From contig NZ_VOHS01000029.1 in the NCBI RefSeq assembly GCF_007896845.1, forward strand, positions 1 to 36,519: a stretch of DNA of 36,519 bases, given 5' to 3'. Origin of the DNA: Chitinophaga pinensis (GTDB taxonomy: Bacteria; Bacteroidota; Bacteroidia; Chitinophagales; Chitinophagaceae). The notes below the pieces were generated by a model. The model made no database searches and was not told the DNA's origin. It worked only from the letters and a program-made list of their open reading frames with translations. Within the stretch, counting starts at the first letter, position 1, and each line of letters starts with the position of its first letter. The position numbers and the translations under genes were made by a program. Shown piece after piece: positions 25,553-36,027 of this stretch.

Positions 25553-28093
25553 ATGAAATCAGCAACAACCCATGTTTTGCTTGGGGCATTGTGTGCCCTG
25601 ACGGCAGCAGTACCAGCAAGCGCACAGAAGCATCAGAAGGGAAAAGATACTGCGACGCCCAACAAAGACAGTGTGGCGGCAGCACTGGCAAAAGTGGCCT
25701 TTCCGGCGAAGCAGGAAGCACTGAAGCCTTACAGGGAGGTCATTCCTGCGAATGCGATCACCAGCAATGGTTTATTCAAGGTGCATAAGTCGGCCGACAA
25801 GTATTACTTTGAAATACCAGACTCACTGCTGGGCAGGGACCTGCTGGTTGTCAGCAGAATTTCCAAAGGTTCTTCAGATTACCGTCCGATGATACTGCCT
25901 ACTTATGCAGGCGATCAGATCGGTGAAAAGGTGATCCGTTTTGAGAAAAGCACGGGCAATAAAATATTCCTGCAAACCATCTCTTACAGAGAAAGAGCGG
26001 CGGATAGTTCTTCCAATGGCCTGTACCGTTCCCTGATGAACAATAATCTGCAACCGATACAGGCGGCATTTGCTGTAAAGGCGGTGAATGACAGCAGTAA
26101 AAGCAGCGTGATCGAAATGACGGACTATCTGAACAATGATAATTCTGTCTTCTTCTTTGACGCAGGCGCCAAAGCATTGGGCGGGCTGAATATGATGGCG
26201 GCGGATCGTTCTTACATCGGAGATGTACATGCTTATCCGATGAACATAGAGATCAAGAGTGTGCGTACTTATACCGGCCGGCCTATGCCGGTTACGAATG
26301 AAGTGAAAACGTACAGTTTTGAGCTGAACAGCTCAATTGTATTGTTGCCTTCTATTCCGATGCAATCAAGATTTTTTGATCCGAGGGTTGGATTCTTTGC
26401 AGATGAATATATTGACTTTGATGCGAATCCACAGGGTATAAAAACTGAAAGTCTGATCTGGAAATGGCGATTGGAACCACGCAGGGAAGATATTGAAAAA
26501 TACAAACGCGGCGAGCTGGTTACACCAGAGAAACCGATCATTATTTACATTGATCCACTAACGCCAAAGAAGTGGGTGCCTTATCTTATTGCCGGCGTAA
26601 ACGACTGGCAGGCAGCATTTGAGGCAGCGGGTTTCAAAGATGCCATCATTGCCAAAGAAGCACCCGCAGATGACAGCACCTGGAGCATAGAAGATGCGCG
26701 TCATTCCGTATTGGTATACAAACCATCTTCTATGGCCAATGCAATGGGACCAAGCATTAAAGATCCCCGCACCGGTGAAATACTGGAAACGCATATCAAC
26801 TGGTATCACAATGTGATGGATATGCTGTACAAGTGGTATTTCATTCAGGCGGGTGCGATCGATAAGAGAGCACAGGCGCCGCAACTGCCGGATGATTTAA
26901 TGGGAGAACTGATCCGTTTTGTGTCTTCACATGAAGTAGGGCATACACTGGGTCTGCGTCATAACTGGGGGGCTTCTTCGACAGTGCCGGTAGACAGTTT
27001 GCGTAGCAAACGCTGGGTAGAAGAAAATGGTCATACACCTTCGATTATGGACTATGCCCGTTTCAACTATGTGGCACAGCCGGAAGATAACATAGGTCCG
27101 AAAGGTATTTTCCCACGCATCGGTGCTTATGACAAATGGGCGATTGAATGGGCATACCGCGTATTACCAGATACGAAGTCACCAGTAGAAGAAACCCCAT
27201 CATTAAACAAAATGGTGATGGCAAAACTGGCCTCCGGTAAACAGTACTTCTTTGGTATTGAGCGGGTGCCATGGGAAGCAGCCACACATTATGATCCACG
27301 TAATCAGAGAGAAGACCTTGGAGATGATGCGATGAAGGCAGGTGCTTATGGTATCGCCAATCTGAAGCGGATAGAAAAACATCTCATGGACTGGACCCGT
27401 CAACCGAATGAGGACTACAGCAAGGCCGGTGAGATGTACAATGAACTGGTAAAACAGTTTGATCTGTATATGGGTCATGCGGCGGCTAATATCGGTGGTA
27501 TATTGACAACACCGAAAACAGTAGAACAAGCCGGACCAGTATACGAATTCCCTGCAAAAAGCAAACAACAGCGTGCAATGGCATTCCTGCAGGAGCAGTT
27601 GTTCACGACGCCGATGTGGCTGAATGACACACAATTGGCAGGACTGACAAAAACCAGTTTTGCGGTTGTGACCAATGTACAGAAAAAGGTGTTGTTTCAG
27701 TTATTGAGTCCTGATGTACTGGACCGCCTGTCATTGCAGGAGAATGTGGAAGGGGCGAATGCTTATACGACTGCACAGTTTTTACGGGAACTGAAACAGG
27801 GTATTTTTTCAGAACTCGCTGCACATAAAACGATCGATACTTATCGTCGTGGATTACAGCGTGTATATGTGGAAAGACTGCTCATGATGATAACACCGGG
27901 TCCACAGAACCCGCTGATGCCTTCAACGGCGCTGAGCAAAGACGGAGATGCGCTGCCGCAGATCAAAGCCCATGCAAAAGCATTGGCGGATAGTATCAGG
28001 GCAGCAGTTCCGCAGACCAGTGATGAGATGACACGCAGTCATCTGCAGGATCTTTACGACAGGCTTGATAATGGGTTACATCCCAGAAAATAG
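25553..28093 (+). CDS. Zinc-dependent metalloprotease, DUF5117/DUF5118 type
   Basis: The 846-residue protein has a signal peptide (MKSATTHVLLGALCALTAAV...). The N-terminal regions are of the DUF5118 and DUF5117 type (about residues 45-400). The zinc site is complete: H460-E461-V-G-H464-T-L-G467-L-R-H470, with a Met-turn at SIMDYARF (M499), so it belongs to the metzincin-like group. It should hydrolyse proteins or peptides in the periplasm or at the outer membrane. It follows SusD by 75 bases without a terminator and is closed by a terminator at 28134, so it is probably the last gene of the susCD operon. Such proteases often sit next to SusCD pairs in Bacteroidota, which raises the possibility of a peptide or glycoprotein substrate. 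Confidence 0.93.
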   Translation: MKSATTHVLLGALCALTAAVPASAQKHQKGKDTATPNKDSVAAALAKVAFPAKQEALKPYREVIPANAITSNGLFKVHKSADKYYFEIPDSLLGRDLLVVSRISKGSSDYRPMILPTYAGDQIGEKVIRFEKSTGNKIFLQTISYRERAADSSSNGLYRSLMNNNLQPIQAAFAVKAVNDSSKSSVIEMTDYLNNDNSVFFFDAGAKALGGLNMMAADRSYIGDVHAYPMNIEIKSVRTYTGRPMPVTNEVKTYSFELNSSIVLLPSIPMQSRFFDPRVGFFADEYIDFDANPQGIKTESLIWKWRLEPRREDIEKYKRGELVTPEKPIIIYIDPLTPKKWVPYLIAGVNDWQAAFEAAGFKDAIIAKEAPADDSTWSIEDARHSVLVYKPSSMANAMGPSIKDPRTGEILETHINWYHNVMDMLYKWYFIQAGAIDKRAQAPQLPDDLMGELIRFVSSHEVGHTLGLRHNWGASSTVPVDSLRSKRWVEENGHTPSIMDYARFNYVAQPEDNIGPKGIFPRIGAYDKWAIEWAYRVLPDTKSPVEETPSLNKMVMAKLASGKQYFFGIERVPWEAATHYDPRNQREDLGDDAMKAGAYGIANLKRIEKHLMDWTRQPNEDYSKAGEMYNELVKQFDLYMGHAAANIGGILTTPKTVEQAGPVYEFPAKSKQQRAMAFLQEQLFTTPMWLNDTQLAGLTKTSFAVVTNVQKKVLFQLLSPDVLDRLSLQENVEGANAYTTAQFLRELKQGIFSELAAHKTIDTYRRGLQRVYVERLLMMITPGPQNPLMPSTALSKDGDALPQIKAHAKALADSIRAAVPQTSDEMTRSHLQDLYDRLDNGLHPRK

Positions 28094-28427
28094 ATATGGT
28101 AAACGAGTATACTGAGCTCTATTTTAAAACTGTAAACGTGCGATATCTATCGCGCGTTTTTTGTTTATATACAAGTGGCTTTATATCAATATTCAATCCT
28201 GGAGATTACCTGTTATTATATGACTGCTGCGTTATTGCGGCTATCTGTTACCGTCGTGTATTTTCGACTAAAAGGATTACTTATTGTGCCTTATTATGCT
28301 TAAATTCGTATAGCAAACAGCGGCTTTTTGAGCCCCTATGAATCCACCCTCCTCCATGTTATGAAAAGTGTTATCCTGTACCGAAAAATTTTAGATACCA
28401 CGTTCACGTTACCTTAAAATTGACCAA
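28094..28427. other. Intergenic region before the multidomain GH16 gene
   Basis: Apart from the terminator at 28134-28162, it holds a 81-codon open frame without protein-like composition, which I reject. The remaining 265 bases are AT-rich and must contain the promoter of the GH16 gene. I could not place a TTTG / TAnnTTTG pair. Confidence 0.4.
28134..28162 (+). terminator. Intrinsic terminator of the susCD-protease operon
   Basis: AAACGTGCGA (28134-28143) pairs with TCGCGCGTTT (28150-28159), one G-T pair included, and is followed by T-rich sequence. It lies 41 bases past the protease stop. Confidence 0.85.
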
Positions 28428-31400
28428 ATGAAGAACCCGGTTTACCCAAACAACAAGGTGAAAAAGAGTCCATGGCTTGCAACTGTGCTCTGTCTTTCAC
28501 TCTTACCAGTTTCCACGTATGCCCAGCGAACCCTCGTCTGGGAAGAAAGTTTTACCAGCTCAACCCTTAATGCGCAGACATGGACCTATGAAACAGGTGA
28601 TGGCTGTGCCAAGGGCAATTGTGGCTGGGGCAATGCGGAGTTGGAGTACTACACCAACCGCACAGAAAATGTCAGAATTGAAAACGGTCACCTGGTGATC
28701 GAAGCACGACGGGAGGATATGGGCGGCAAGCCTTTTACTTCCGGTCGTATCAAAACAGCCGGCAGGGTAACCTTCCGCTACGGCTCACTGGAAGCACGCA
28801 TTAAAGTACCGAAGGTCGGGAACGGTCTTTGGCCTGCTTTCTGGTTGCTGGGCGCTACAGGTGGTACCTGGCCGCACAACGGTGAAGTAGACATCCTCGA
28901 AATGGGTTTTGCGGGCGCTATTGCGGCGGGCAGACCAAACAACACACTGAGTGCAGCTACTCACTGGTGGACAGAAAATCCGGGGGGCTATACCGGTCAT
29001 GCCACCTATGCAAAAGACACCGTGGCTACGGGCGTTGACCTGAGCGACGACTATCATCTGTACAAGCTGGAATGGGACCCGCAGTTCCTGACTATTTACC
29101 TTGACAATAGTCCCTTTTACAAAATAGGGATTAGCGGTGGCAACGGATTTGAAGCCTTTCACAATCCGTTTTACATACTGCTGAACCTTGCTGTAGGCGG
29201 TAACTATCCCGGTATTCATTCCGCGGCAGGGATCACGGCTCCCCTACCCGGACGTATGGAAGTAGATTACATCAGACTGTATCAGGACCGGTCGCAGGGA
29301 GAAGAACTGATACTGGCTAGTAACAATGCACCTGAGGGCAATTATGGCATTTTCACTGACAATACTACTGTCAGCGACAGAGTTGCTTTTGGTCAGGGTG
29401 CTAACCTGTATCTATGGAACAACATCACCAACATCACCTCTCCTGCCCCTGCACCGTTTGAGGGTAGCAATGTATGGGCATTTCATGCCAATGCCGGTGC
29501 GTGGTATGGACTTGGTGTAGCCAATGATGTAAAAAATATGAGCAACTATGCAGGCGGTAGTCTGAAGTTCCATATGAAGACCAGTTCCACGGCAGTATTT
29601 AAAGTAGGTATTGCTTCGGATGGCGGGGAAGGCTGGATCAATTTCAACGGCAGCAATGAGCATGGTCTGGTCAGAGACGGACAATGGCATGAGGTCACGA
29701 TTCCGGTCAGCGAATTTGGTGCGTTGGATCTGATGCAGGTTACACAGCTGTTTATGTTCTCCGGCGATGCACCGGCAGCAGCAGCTGACTTCTATTTCGA
29801 CAACATTTATTACACCGGAGGCGTATCTGCGAATCCGGCACCGAAGGTTGCTATCACGAATATTGCAAATGAGGCGGTGTATACCACGCCTGCCGCTATT
29901 GCGATACAAACTAATGCCAGTGACCCGAATGGCAGCATCAGCAAAGTGGATTTCTATAATGGCGCCTATTATCTGGGTACCACTACCAATGCTCCGTTTA
30001 ATTACACATGGAATACTTCTACACAGGGTATTTACAAACTGATCGCCAAAGCGACAGACAATCAGAATAAGATGACCACTTCGCAGCCGGTGACAGTACT
30101 GGTAGCTGCACCCGGCAATACGGCGCCGCAGATCAGTATCACCTCCCCTACGGCTAGTACACCCTACCGGAAGCCGGCTAAAGTAGTGATCAATACGAAC
30201 GTCAACGACAATGGTATCATCTACAAAGTGGAATTCTTTAACGGTAGTACATTACTGGCGACGCTGACACAACCACCATATAATTATACGTGGGAGAACG
30301 TTCCGCAGGGTACGTATACGATCACTGCGAAAGCAACAGATAATGGTAAACTGAGTACTACGTCAGCACCGGTGACTATCACCGTACAGGATAATAAGAT
30401 CCTTTCCAGCAAGTATGGTATCTATAGTGAAGATGCTTCTATCACTGAAAAAATGACCTACGGACTGGATGCCAATCTGTATATCTGGAATAATCTGGCG
30501 ACTATCAGCGGTGCGGCACCGTATGAGGGTTCACAGGTAATAGGTGTTACAGCAGCGGCAGGCAGCTGGTTTGGTCTGGGTGTGGCACATGATGTACGCG
30601 ACCTGACGCATTTTGCCAACGGGTCATTGAAGTTCCACTTTAAAACGTCTTATCAGGGACAATTCCGTTTCAGTATTATTTCACAGAACGGTGAGCAGGT
30701 TATCAATTTTGCAGCCGGCGAACAGAAACTGGGATTGCTCAGAGATGGCCAATGGCATGAAGTGACGATTCCTGTGAGTTCGCTGACCAATGTGGACCTG
30801 ACGACGATGTCGCAGGCATTTACCTTCTCCGGAGATGCACCGGCAGCAGCGGCGAGCTTCTATATAGATAACATCTATTACGTTACATCAGATCCTCCGG
30901 TTACACAGACCAATCTGGCATTGAACAAACCTACACGTACTACTTCCATCGAGAATATTGCTATGGAAGGAAAGTATGCGGTAGATGGCAATATCAATAC
31001 CCGCTGGTCCAGTGGTTTTGGAGATCCACAGTCCATCCGTGTTGATCTGGGTGCTGATTATGATATCAACCGGGTGAAGATCACCTGGGAAACGGCGGCT
31101 GGAAAAGACTACGTAATACAGGTCTCTAATGATACGATCAACTGGACGCCATTGCGCACGGTGACCAACAACAGTACACTGGTGAATGAGTTTACCGGTC
31201 TGACAGGACATGGGCGTTATCTGCGTATATATGGTACAGCAAGAACAACGGTGTATGGTTATTCCATTTTTGAGCTGGAGGCATATGGCAGTCTGCGTAC
31301 AGGAGCTGCTTTACTCGCCAGTTCAGCACCAGTGAAACAGGCTGCTGCTACGAACTGGAAAGCAACCTTGTATCCTAATCCGGTAGTCAATGACAGGGTT

Positions 31401-31604
31401 CAATTACTGAGCAATGAAGCAGTCAGACAGGCAAGAGTGGTAGATCTCAACGGCCGTACGTGGTCTACACAGCAATTGTCGCAGGAAGGCAAGGTATCGT
31501 CTACCTACAGTGTAGATGTAAGTCGTTTACCAGCAGGCGTTTACTTCATTCAGTTGAAGAACAGCGCACAGCAAACATTGCTGCTGAAATTTATTAAACA
31601 ATAA
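28428..31604 (+). CDS. Multidomain GH16 enzyme with duplicated binding modules and type IX tail
   Basis: The 1058-residue protein has a signal peptide to about residue 32. GH16 follows (34-287) with catalytic G152-E153-V-D155-I-L-E158 and SGRIKTAGRVTFRYGSLEAR. A first galactose-binding-like module covers about 294-464 (YGIFTDNTTV, LYLWNN, RDGQWHEVTIPVSEF, FYFDNIYY). Two Ig-like Big_9 domains cover 472-561 and 565-654 (VDFYNGAYYLGTT, VEFFNGSTLLATL). A second copy of the first module lies at 657-822, a discoidin F5/8 type C domain at 827-957 (NLALNKPTRTTS, WSSGFGDPQSIRVDLG) and a type IX sorting domain at 977-1058 (LYPNPV, LPAGVYFIQL). It should cut beta-glucans outside the cell. The duplicated module resembles CBM11/ExoP-type folds, but I cannot name it. 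It is separate from the susCD operon. Confidence 0.92.
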   Translation: MKNPVYPNNKVKKSPWLATVLCLSLLPVSTYAQRTLVWEESFTSSTLNAQTWTYETGDGCAKGNCGWGNAELEYYTNRTENVRIENGHLVIEARREDMGGKPFTSGRIKTAGRVTFRYGSLEARIKVPKVGNGLWPAFWLLGATGGTWPHNGEVDILEMGFAGAIAAGRPNNTLSAATHWWTENPGGYTGHATYAKDTVATGVDLSDDYHLYKLEWDPQFLTIYLDNSPFYKIGISGGNGFEAFHNPFYILLNLAVGGNYPGIHSAAGITAPLPGRMEVDYIRLYQDRSQGEELILASNNAPEGNYGIFTDNTTVSDRVAFGQGANLYLWNNITNITSPAPAPFEGSNVWAFHANAGAWYGLGVANDVKNMSNYAGGSLKFHMKTSSTAVFKVGIASDGGEGWINFNGSNEHGLVRDGQWHEVTIPVSEFGALDLMQVTQLFMFSGDAPAAAADFYFDNIYYTGGVSANPAPKVAITNIANEAVYTTPAAIAIQTNASDPNGSISKVDFYNGAYYLGTTTNAPFNYTWNTSTQGIYKLIAKATDNQNKMTTSQPVTVLVAAPGNTAPQISITSPTASTPYRKPAKVVINTNVNDNGIIYKVEFFNGSTLLATLTQPPYNYTWENVPQGTYTITAKATDNGKLSTTSAPVTITVQDNKILSSKYGIYSEDASITEKMTYGLDANLYIWNNLATISGAAPYEGSQVIGVTAAAGSWFGLGVAHDVRDLTHFANGSLKFHFKTSYQGQFRFSIISQNGEQVINFAAGEQKLGLLRDGQWHEVTIPVSSLTNVDLTTMSQAFTFSGDAPAAAASFYIDNIYYVTSDPPVTQTNLALNKPTRTTSIENIAMEGKYAVDGNINTRWSSGFGDPQSIRVDLGADYDINRVKITWETAAGKDYVIQVSNDTINWTPLRTVTNNSTLVNEFTGLTGHGRYLRIYGTARTTVYGYSIFELEAYGSLRTGAALLASSAPVKQAAATNWKATLYPNPVVNDRVQLLSNEAVRQARVVDLNGRTWSTQQLSQEGKVSSTYSVDVSRLPAGVYFIQLKNSAQQTLLLKFIKQ

Positions 31605-31621
31605 ATATCAACTACTTAAAC

Positions 31622-31671
31622 AGCCAGTACGTTTAAGTGTCTCCGTTAGACACACGTACTGGCTATTTTTT
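31622..31671 (+). terminator. Intrinsic terminator after the multidomain GH16 gene
   Basis: An 11-bp outer stem, AGCCAGTACGT (31622-31632) with ACGTACTGGCT (31654-31664), continues in GTGTCT/AGACAC around CCGTT, with a TTAA bulge. A run of T follows. Confidence 0.92.
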
Positions 31672-31897
31672 AAGATAGTATTTGAGCGCCAGTGCGTACT
31701 TGTATAAGTACAACATAAAAATAATATGAGTAATCACTAGAAGTATCCAATAATGTTTGTAAATTTCATCGTTAAATTTTTTTGAAAACCTTATCCCACT
31801 TTTTGATCAACGTCACTCCCTTTGGACTTAGCATCTACAAAACAACAATTTAAAAAACCTGGGAAACCTAGTATTCAACAAAAAACCATTTAAGACA

Positions 31898-34800
31898 ATG
31901 AAGAAAAACCTGCTGCTTACATTTCACAAGCGGTTCTTTACAGCCTGCTTTGGAATTGCCTTGCTCGCAGCGAGCACTGACCGTGCCTACAGCCAGGTGC
32001 CTACTGGCTTTACTCTGAAAAAGTTAACTGACAATTCTATCGTTGAAGCTACTGCTATGGCGCATGCCGCCGATGGCAGAATATTCATGGCTGAACGTGG
32101 AGGTAAGGTTAAAGTTTATCAGAACGGAACCGTATCTACCGTGTATACCACTCAAACAGTAACCGATGCAGAACAGGGTTTACTGGGTATCACATTGCAC
32201 CCTCAATTCACCAGCAATGGTCGTTGTTACATTTTCTATACCAATAAAGAAATGACGCGCCATTATCTGGACATCTTGTTTATCAACCAGTCTAACGGTG
32301 TTGATTCTGTCAGAAGAGTAATGGAATTTGATCCGATCATCAACGGCGCACACAATGGTGGTGCACTGTTGTTCCGCAAAGGTCTGCTGTATGTAGCGAT
32401 CGGCGAGAGCAATGAGGCGATCGAATCTCCGAAACTGACTACTTACCGTGGTAAGATCCTGCGTCTGACGGAAGACGGACAACCAGCTCCGGGCAACCCT
32501 TATTATGACACCCCTAATGCCACCCGTCAGCAAAGAAGTATCTGGGCACGTGGTATGAGAAATCCATGGAGAATGTCTCTGGATCCTGTATCTCAGAGAA
32601 TCTTTGTAGTGGACGTAGGCGGTGACTATGAAGAAATTAACGATGTTACCAATCCTGATCCTGCCAGAGGATACAACTATGGCTGGGATCAGAATCACAA
32701 GACGGGTTATCAGCAGGATACCACTGCTACTATCCCCGCGATCTATTTTTACGACCATAGTGAGACGAAAGGTGGATGTGCTATTACATCAGGCCTGTTC
32801 TTCAACCCTCCTGCTACCAATTATCCGCCACAGTATCTGAACAAGTTCTTCTTCTCAGACTGGTGTCGTGACTGGTACAGATTTGTTGATTTAAATGGTC
32901 TTACGCCTGCTTCTCAGTATACTGAGTTCTCTGCGAAGAACTTCACGAGAATACTGGGTACCAGCGTTGGTATAGATGGCAACATCTACTACATCGCATA
33001 TGCAGGAGATGGCAGTCTGTACAGAGTTGAATACAATAACAATCAGGCACCATCTATCGTGAATCAGCCGGAAAATAAAACTGTCACAGCAGGAGACGCC
33101 GTGTCTTTCTCTGTAACAGCTTCCGGTGGCACACCATTATCCTTCCAGTGGCAGAAAAACGGCGTTAACATTGCCGGTGCAACTGCTGCTACTTATAGCA
33201 TTGCACAGACCACACCTGCTGACTCAGGTCAGTATCGTTGTGTAGTGACCAATCCAATCAGCACCATCAACAGTAATCCTGCGAAACTGACTGTATTGCC
33301 ATTCAATGCAAGACCGGTTCCGAAGATCCTTACACCAGCAGCTACTTTGACCTGGAATGTAGGTACTATTGTTAACTATTCTGCAACGGCTACCGATGCA
33401 GAAGATGGTACATTACCTGATTCAGCTTACACATGGGAGGCACGTTTCTATCATAAGGATACACCTACCAGTGAGCACTGGCATCCTGGTCCGACCTTGA
33501 CCAAAGGGGTAAAATCAGGCAGCTTCACCGCTGACAACCTCGGTGAATCTTCTCCGAATATCTGGTTCAGACTGATGCTGACCGTGAAAGATTCTAACGG
33601 TCGTACCGGTGTAGACTCCGTTGATCTCTATCCGAATAAAGTACAGGTAACTGCTGCCAGCAATATCGCGGGTATCAGCCTTGTATTAGGTTCAAGAGAA
33701 GTGGCTCCGTTCACCAAAACAATGGTTGTAAACTCCCTGACTACACTGCAGGCAGTTACACCACAGTTGCTCGGTGACACCACCTACGATTTCGTATCAT
33801 GGGCACATGGTGGTGATGCATTACAGTCCATCCGTGTACCAGCAAAGGATACTGTCTTCCGTGCTACCTACAAAGCAAGTGCTTCCCGTCAGAATCCATT
33901 CCCTGATCCGGCTGTACCTTCTACTATCCCGGGCAAGATCGAGATCGAAAACTTTGACTATGGCGGCGAAGGCATTGCTTATCACGATGCAAGCACTGCC
34001 AATCAGGGTAATCAATACCGTACCAATGAAGGCGTAGACCTCGAAAACTGCTCCGAAGGTGGTTTCAATATCGGTTATGTAAACAATGGCGAATGGCTGG
34101 AGTACACTGCCAACGTTACTGTTACCGGTAAATATACTTTCTCTGCCCGCATAGCAAATCCGGGTGCTGCCAAGACCTTCCATGTAGAAATGGATGGTAC
34201 TGATATCACCGGCACTGTTACAGTACCGACAACAGGCGGTTTCCAGGCATGGCAGACCGTTTCCACTACGACCACACAGTCACTGCCTGCAGGTATACAT
34301 GTGTTCCGTATCGTACTGGAAGCAAATGACTTCAACGTTAACTACTTCACTTTTGATCTGGCCATAGGTAACGCTCCGACTGTCAGCATCACTGCTCCTG
34401 TTAATGGAGAAACCTTTGTCAGCAATGCTGATATCCTGCTGAAAGCAAATGCTGCTGATTCAGATGGTAGCATCAGAAAAGTGAATTCTTCCAGGGCGCC
34501 ACTAAACTCGGAGAAGATACGACTGCTCCTTACCAGTTCCTCTGGACAGGTGTTGCAACCGGCGCTTACAGCATCACTGCTAAAGCAACCGATAACACAC
34601 AAATGACGACAAGCTCCGCTCCTGTTGCCATCAACGTTACCGCTGCTGCTGTTGAAAAAACAGTACCGGGACACATCGAAGCAGAAAGCTTTGACGCCAT
34701 GTCCGGTATCCAGACAGAAGGTTGCGGAGATATCGGCGGTGGAGAAAACATCGGTTGGGTAGATACCGGCGACTGGATGGATTATTTTGTAAATGTTACC

Positions 34801-35294
34801 GCTGCTGGTAGCTATAATGTATCCTTCCGCGTAGCCAGCGCACCAGGTGGTGGTCAGCTGCAACTGCAATCAGGTGCCAACACCCTCACAACTGTCGATG
34901 TACCAGCTACAGGCGATGGCAGGCATGGAGCACTATCACCAAAACTGTGACCCTGACAGCAGGCAAACAGACATTGCGTGTATATGCTTCCCATGCAGAT
35001 TTCAACCTGAACTGGATTGAGTTCGCCGCTACTACACAAGCTGCAAGAACAACAGCTGTGGTAGAACAGGAACCTTCTATCAGAATGTATCCTAACCCGG
35101 TTGTGAATCTGCTGACAGTAGGTAACGTGAAAGGCGATGGCTTATTCACTATCACCAACGTCGCTACTTCACAGACGATCATCATCAAGGCCACCAATGG
35201 TATACTTGACGTAAGCAAACTGACACAGGGTGTTTATATTCTTAAGTTCACCAATAATGGAAAACCTGTAACGAAGAAATTCGTGAAGATGTAA
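31898..35294 (+). CDS. PQQ-type sugar dehydrogenase with Ig and two CBM6 domains and type IX tail, two apparent frameshifts
   Basis: About 1130 residues after restoring one base near 34483 and one near 34914. A signal peptide precedes a soluble glucose/sorbosone dehydrogenase-type six-blade domain (about residues 37-375). It has GDGSLYRVEYN, H152 in GAHNGGALLF, ARGMRNPWRMSLD and a YNYGWD motif. Then come an Ig-like domain (about 387-465, SFQWQKNGVNIAG), a beta domain, CBM6 (PGKIEIENFDYGGEGIAYHD to FNVNYFTFDL), a Big_9 Ig domain (KVEFFQGATKLGE in the second frame), a second CBM6 (PGHIEAESFDAMSG), and a type IX tail (MYPNPVVN, LTQGVYILKF). It should oxidise sugars at the surface or outside, passing electrons from PQQ. 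Each break is one missing base at a G run. It is a separate transcript ending at a strong terminator. Confidence 0.88.
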
Positions 35295-35314
35295 GTTTGA
35301 TAAGGGTTTATAAG

Positions 35315-35345
35315 AAAAAGCTGCCTCGTATGAGGCAGCTTTTTT
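35315..35345 (+). terminator. Intrinsic terminator after the sugar dehydrogenase gene
   Basis: A 13-bp perfect stem, AAAAAGCTGCCTC (35315-35327) with GAGGCAGCTTTTT (35332-35344), closes a GTAT loop and ends in T. It is 20 bases past the stop. Confidence 0.93.
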
Positions 35346-35353
35346 ATTTTTTG

Positions 35354-35385
35354 TTTGGAGTTTATAAATATGTAACGTAATATTG
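35354..35385 (+). promoter_or_regulatory. Bacteroidota-type promoter of tRNA-Lys
   Basis: TTTG at 35354-35357 and TAATATTG at 35378-35385 (one mismatch to TAnnTTTG) are separated by 20 bases, the usual spacing. The tRNA starts 20 bases downstream. Confidence 0.6.
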
Positions 35386-35404
35386 CACCCCGTTCAACGG
35401 GAAT

Positions 35405-35477
35405 GATTCCGTAGCTCAGTTGGTAGAGCAATACACTTTTAATGTATGGGTCCTGGGTTCGAGTCCCAGCGGGATCA
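35405..35477 (+). tRNA. tRNA-Lys (anticodon UUU)
   Basis: A complete cloverleaf is visible. The acceptor arm GATTCCG pairs with CGGGATC (one G-T), followed by discriminator A at 35477. The D arm is GCTC/GAGC, the anticodon arm ATACA/TGTAT with loop CTTTTAA (anticodon TTT at 35438-35440), and the T arm CTGGG/CCCAG with loop TTCGAGT. CCA is not encoded. It is transcribed alone between a promoter and a terminator. Confidence 0.97.
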
Positions 35478-35488
35478 CAGAAAATTAG

Positions 35489-35520
35489 AAGCTTCAAGTT
35501 CAAGGACTTGGAGCTTTTCT
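35489..35520 (+). terminator. Terminator of tRNA-Lys
   Basis: AAGCTTCAAGT (35489-35499) pairs with ACTTGGAGCTT (35506-35516), one G-T included, around TCAAGG, followed by T-rich sequence. Confidence 0.75.
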
Positions 35521-36027
35521 ATTTGAGGAGGTTTTTGCATAATGTTATTTATCAATCACTTTAAGAGTTGAGTGTTATTAGGGTTCTTAGTACTAAACAG
35601 TAACCGATCAACCAGCATTGTTTGCTTTTATAATCACAATATCTATACCTAATTATTGAACAGTTGTGGGAGTCTCTGTGATAACACTTCCATTGCTTTA
35701 ATTGTTCGTTCAGGTGCAGTCAAATTGATCCAGATTAAATGTGCTGTTGGCACTGTCTAAACTGATACTATTTTAGTGTTAATGGTCTCTGTCCGATCCC
35801 CTGAGACAATGAAATAAATTCTATATTTAGACCCCGAATATCTACGACCTATATTTATGAAAGTATTTGAGTTATCCCGGCGCCCGAAGAATATCCTGCA
35901 TATACAGCTGAGTATTGCAATGCTGATATTTATTTTACAGGCCTTTCCAATGTATTCGATACTTCATTTAAAGGTAATTAAAATATAAAGCGTAACTAAA
36001 CATACATGCGGTTACTGAATCAACACT
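35521..36027. other. Region without a convincing gene
   Basis: About 500 AT-rich bases with no supported gene. A 43-codon frame at 35857-35988 starts MKVFELSRRPKNILHI and has a hydrophobic stretch (SIAMLIFILQAF). It resembles the N-terminal signal region of a Chitinophaga SusC-like protein, but nothing follows it. It may be a decayed remnant. The flanking sequence is not repeated elsewhere in the window as far as I can see. Confidence 0.35.

Noticed and set aside
28096..28341. 81-codon frame after the metalloprotease
   Set aside because: It spans the operon terminator and reads as random hydrophobic sequence.
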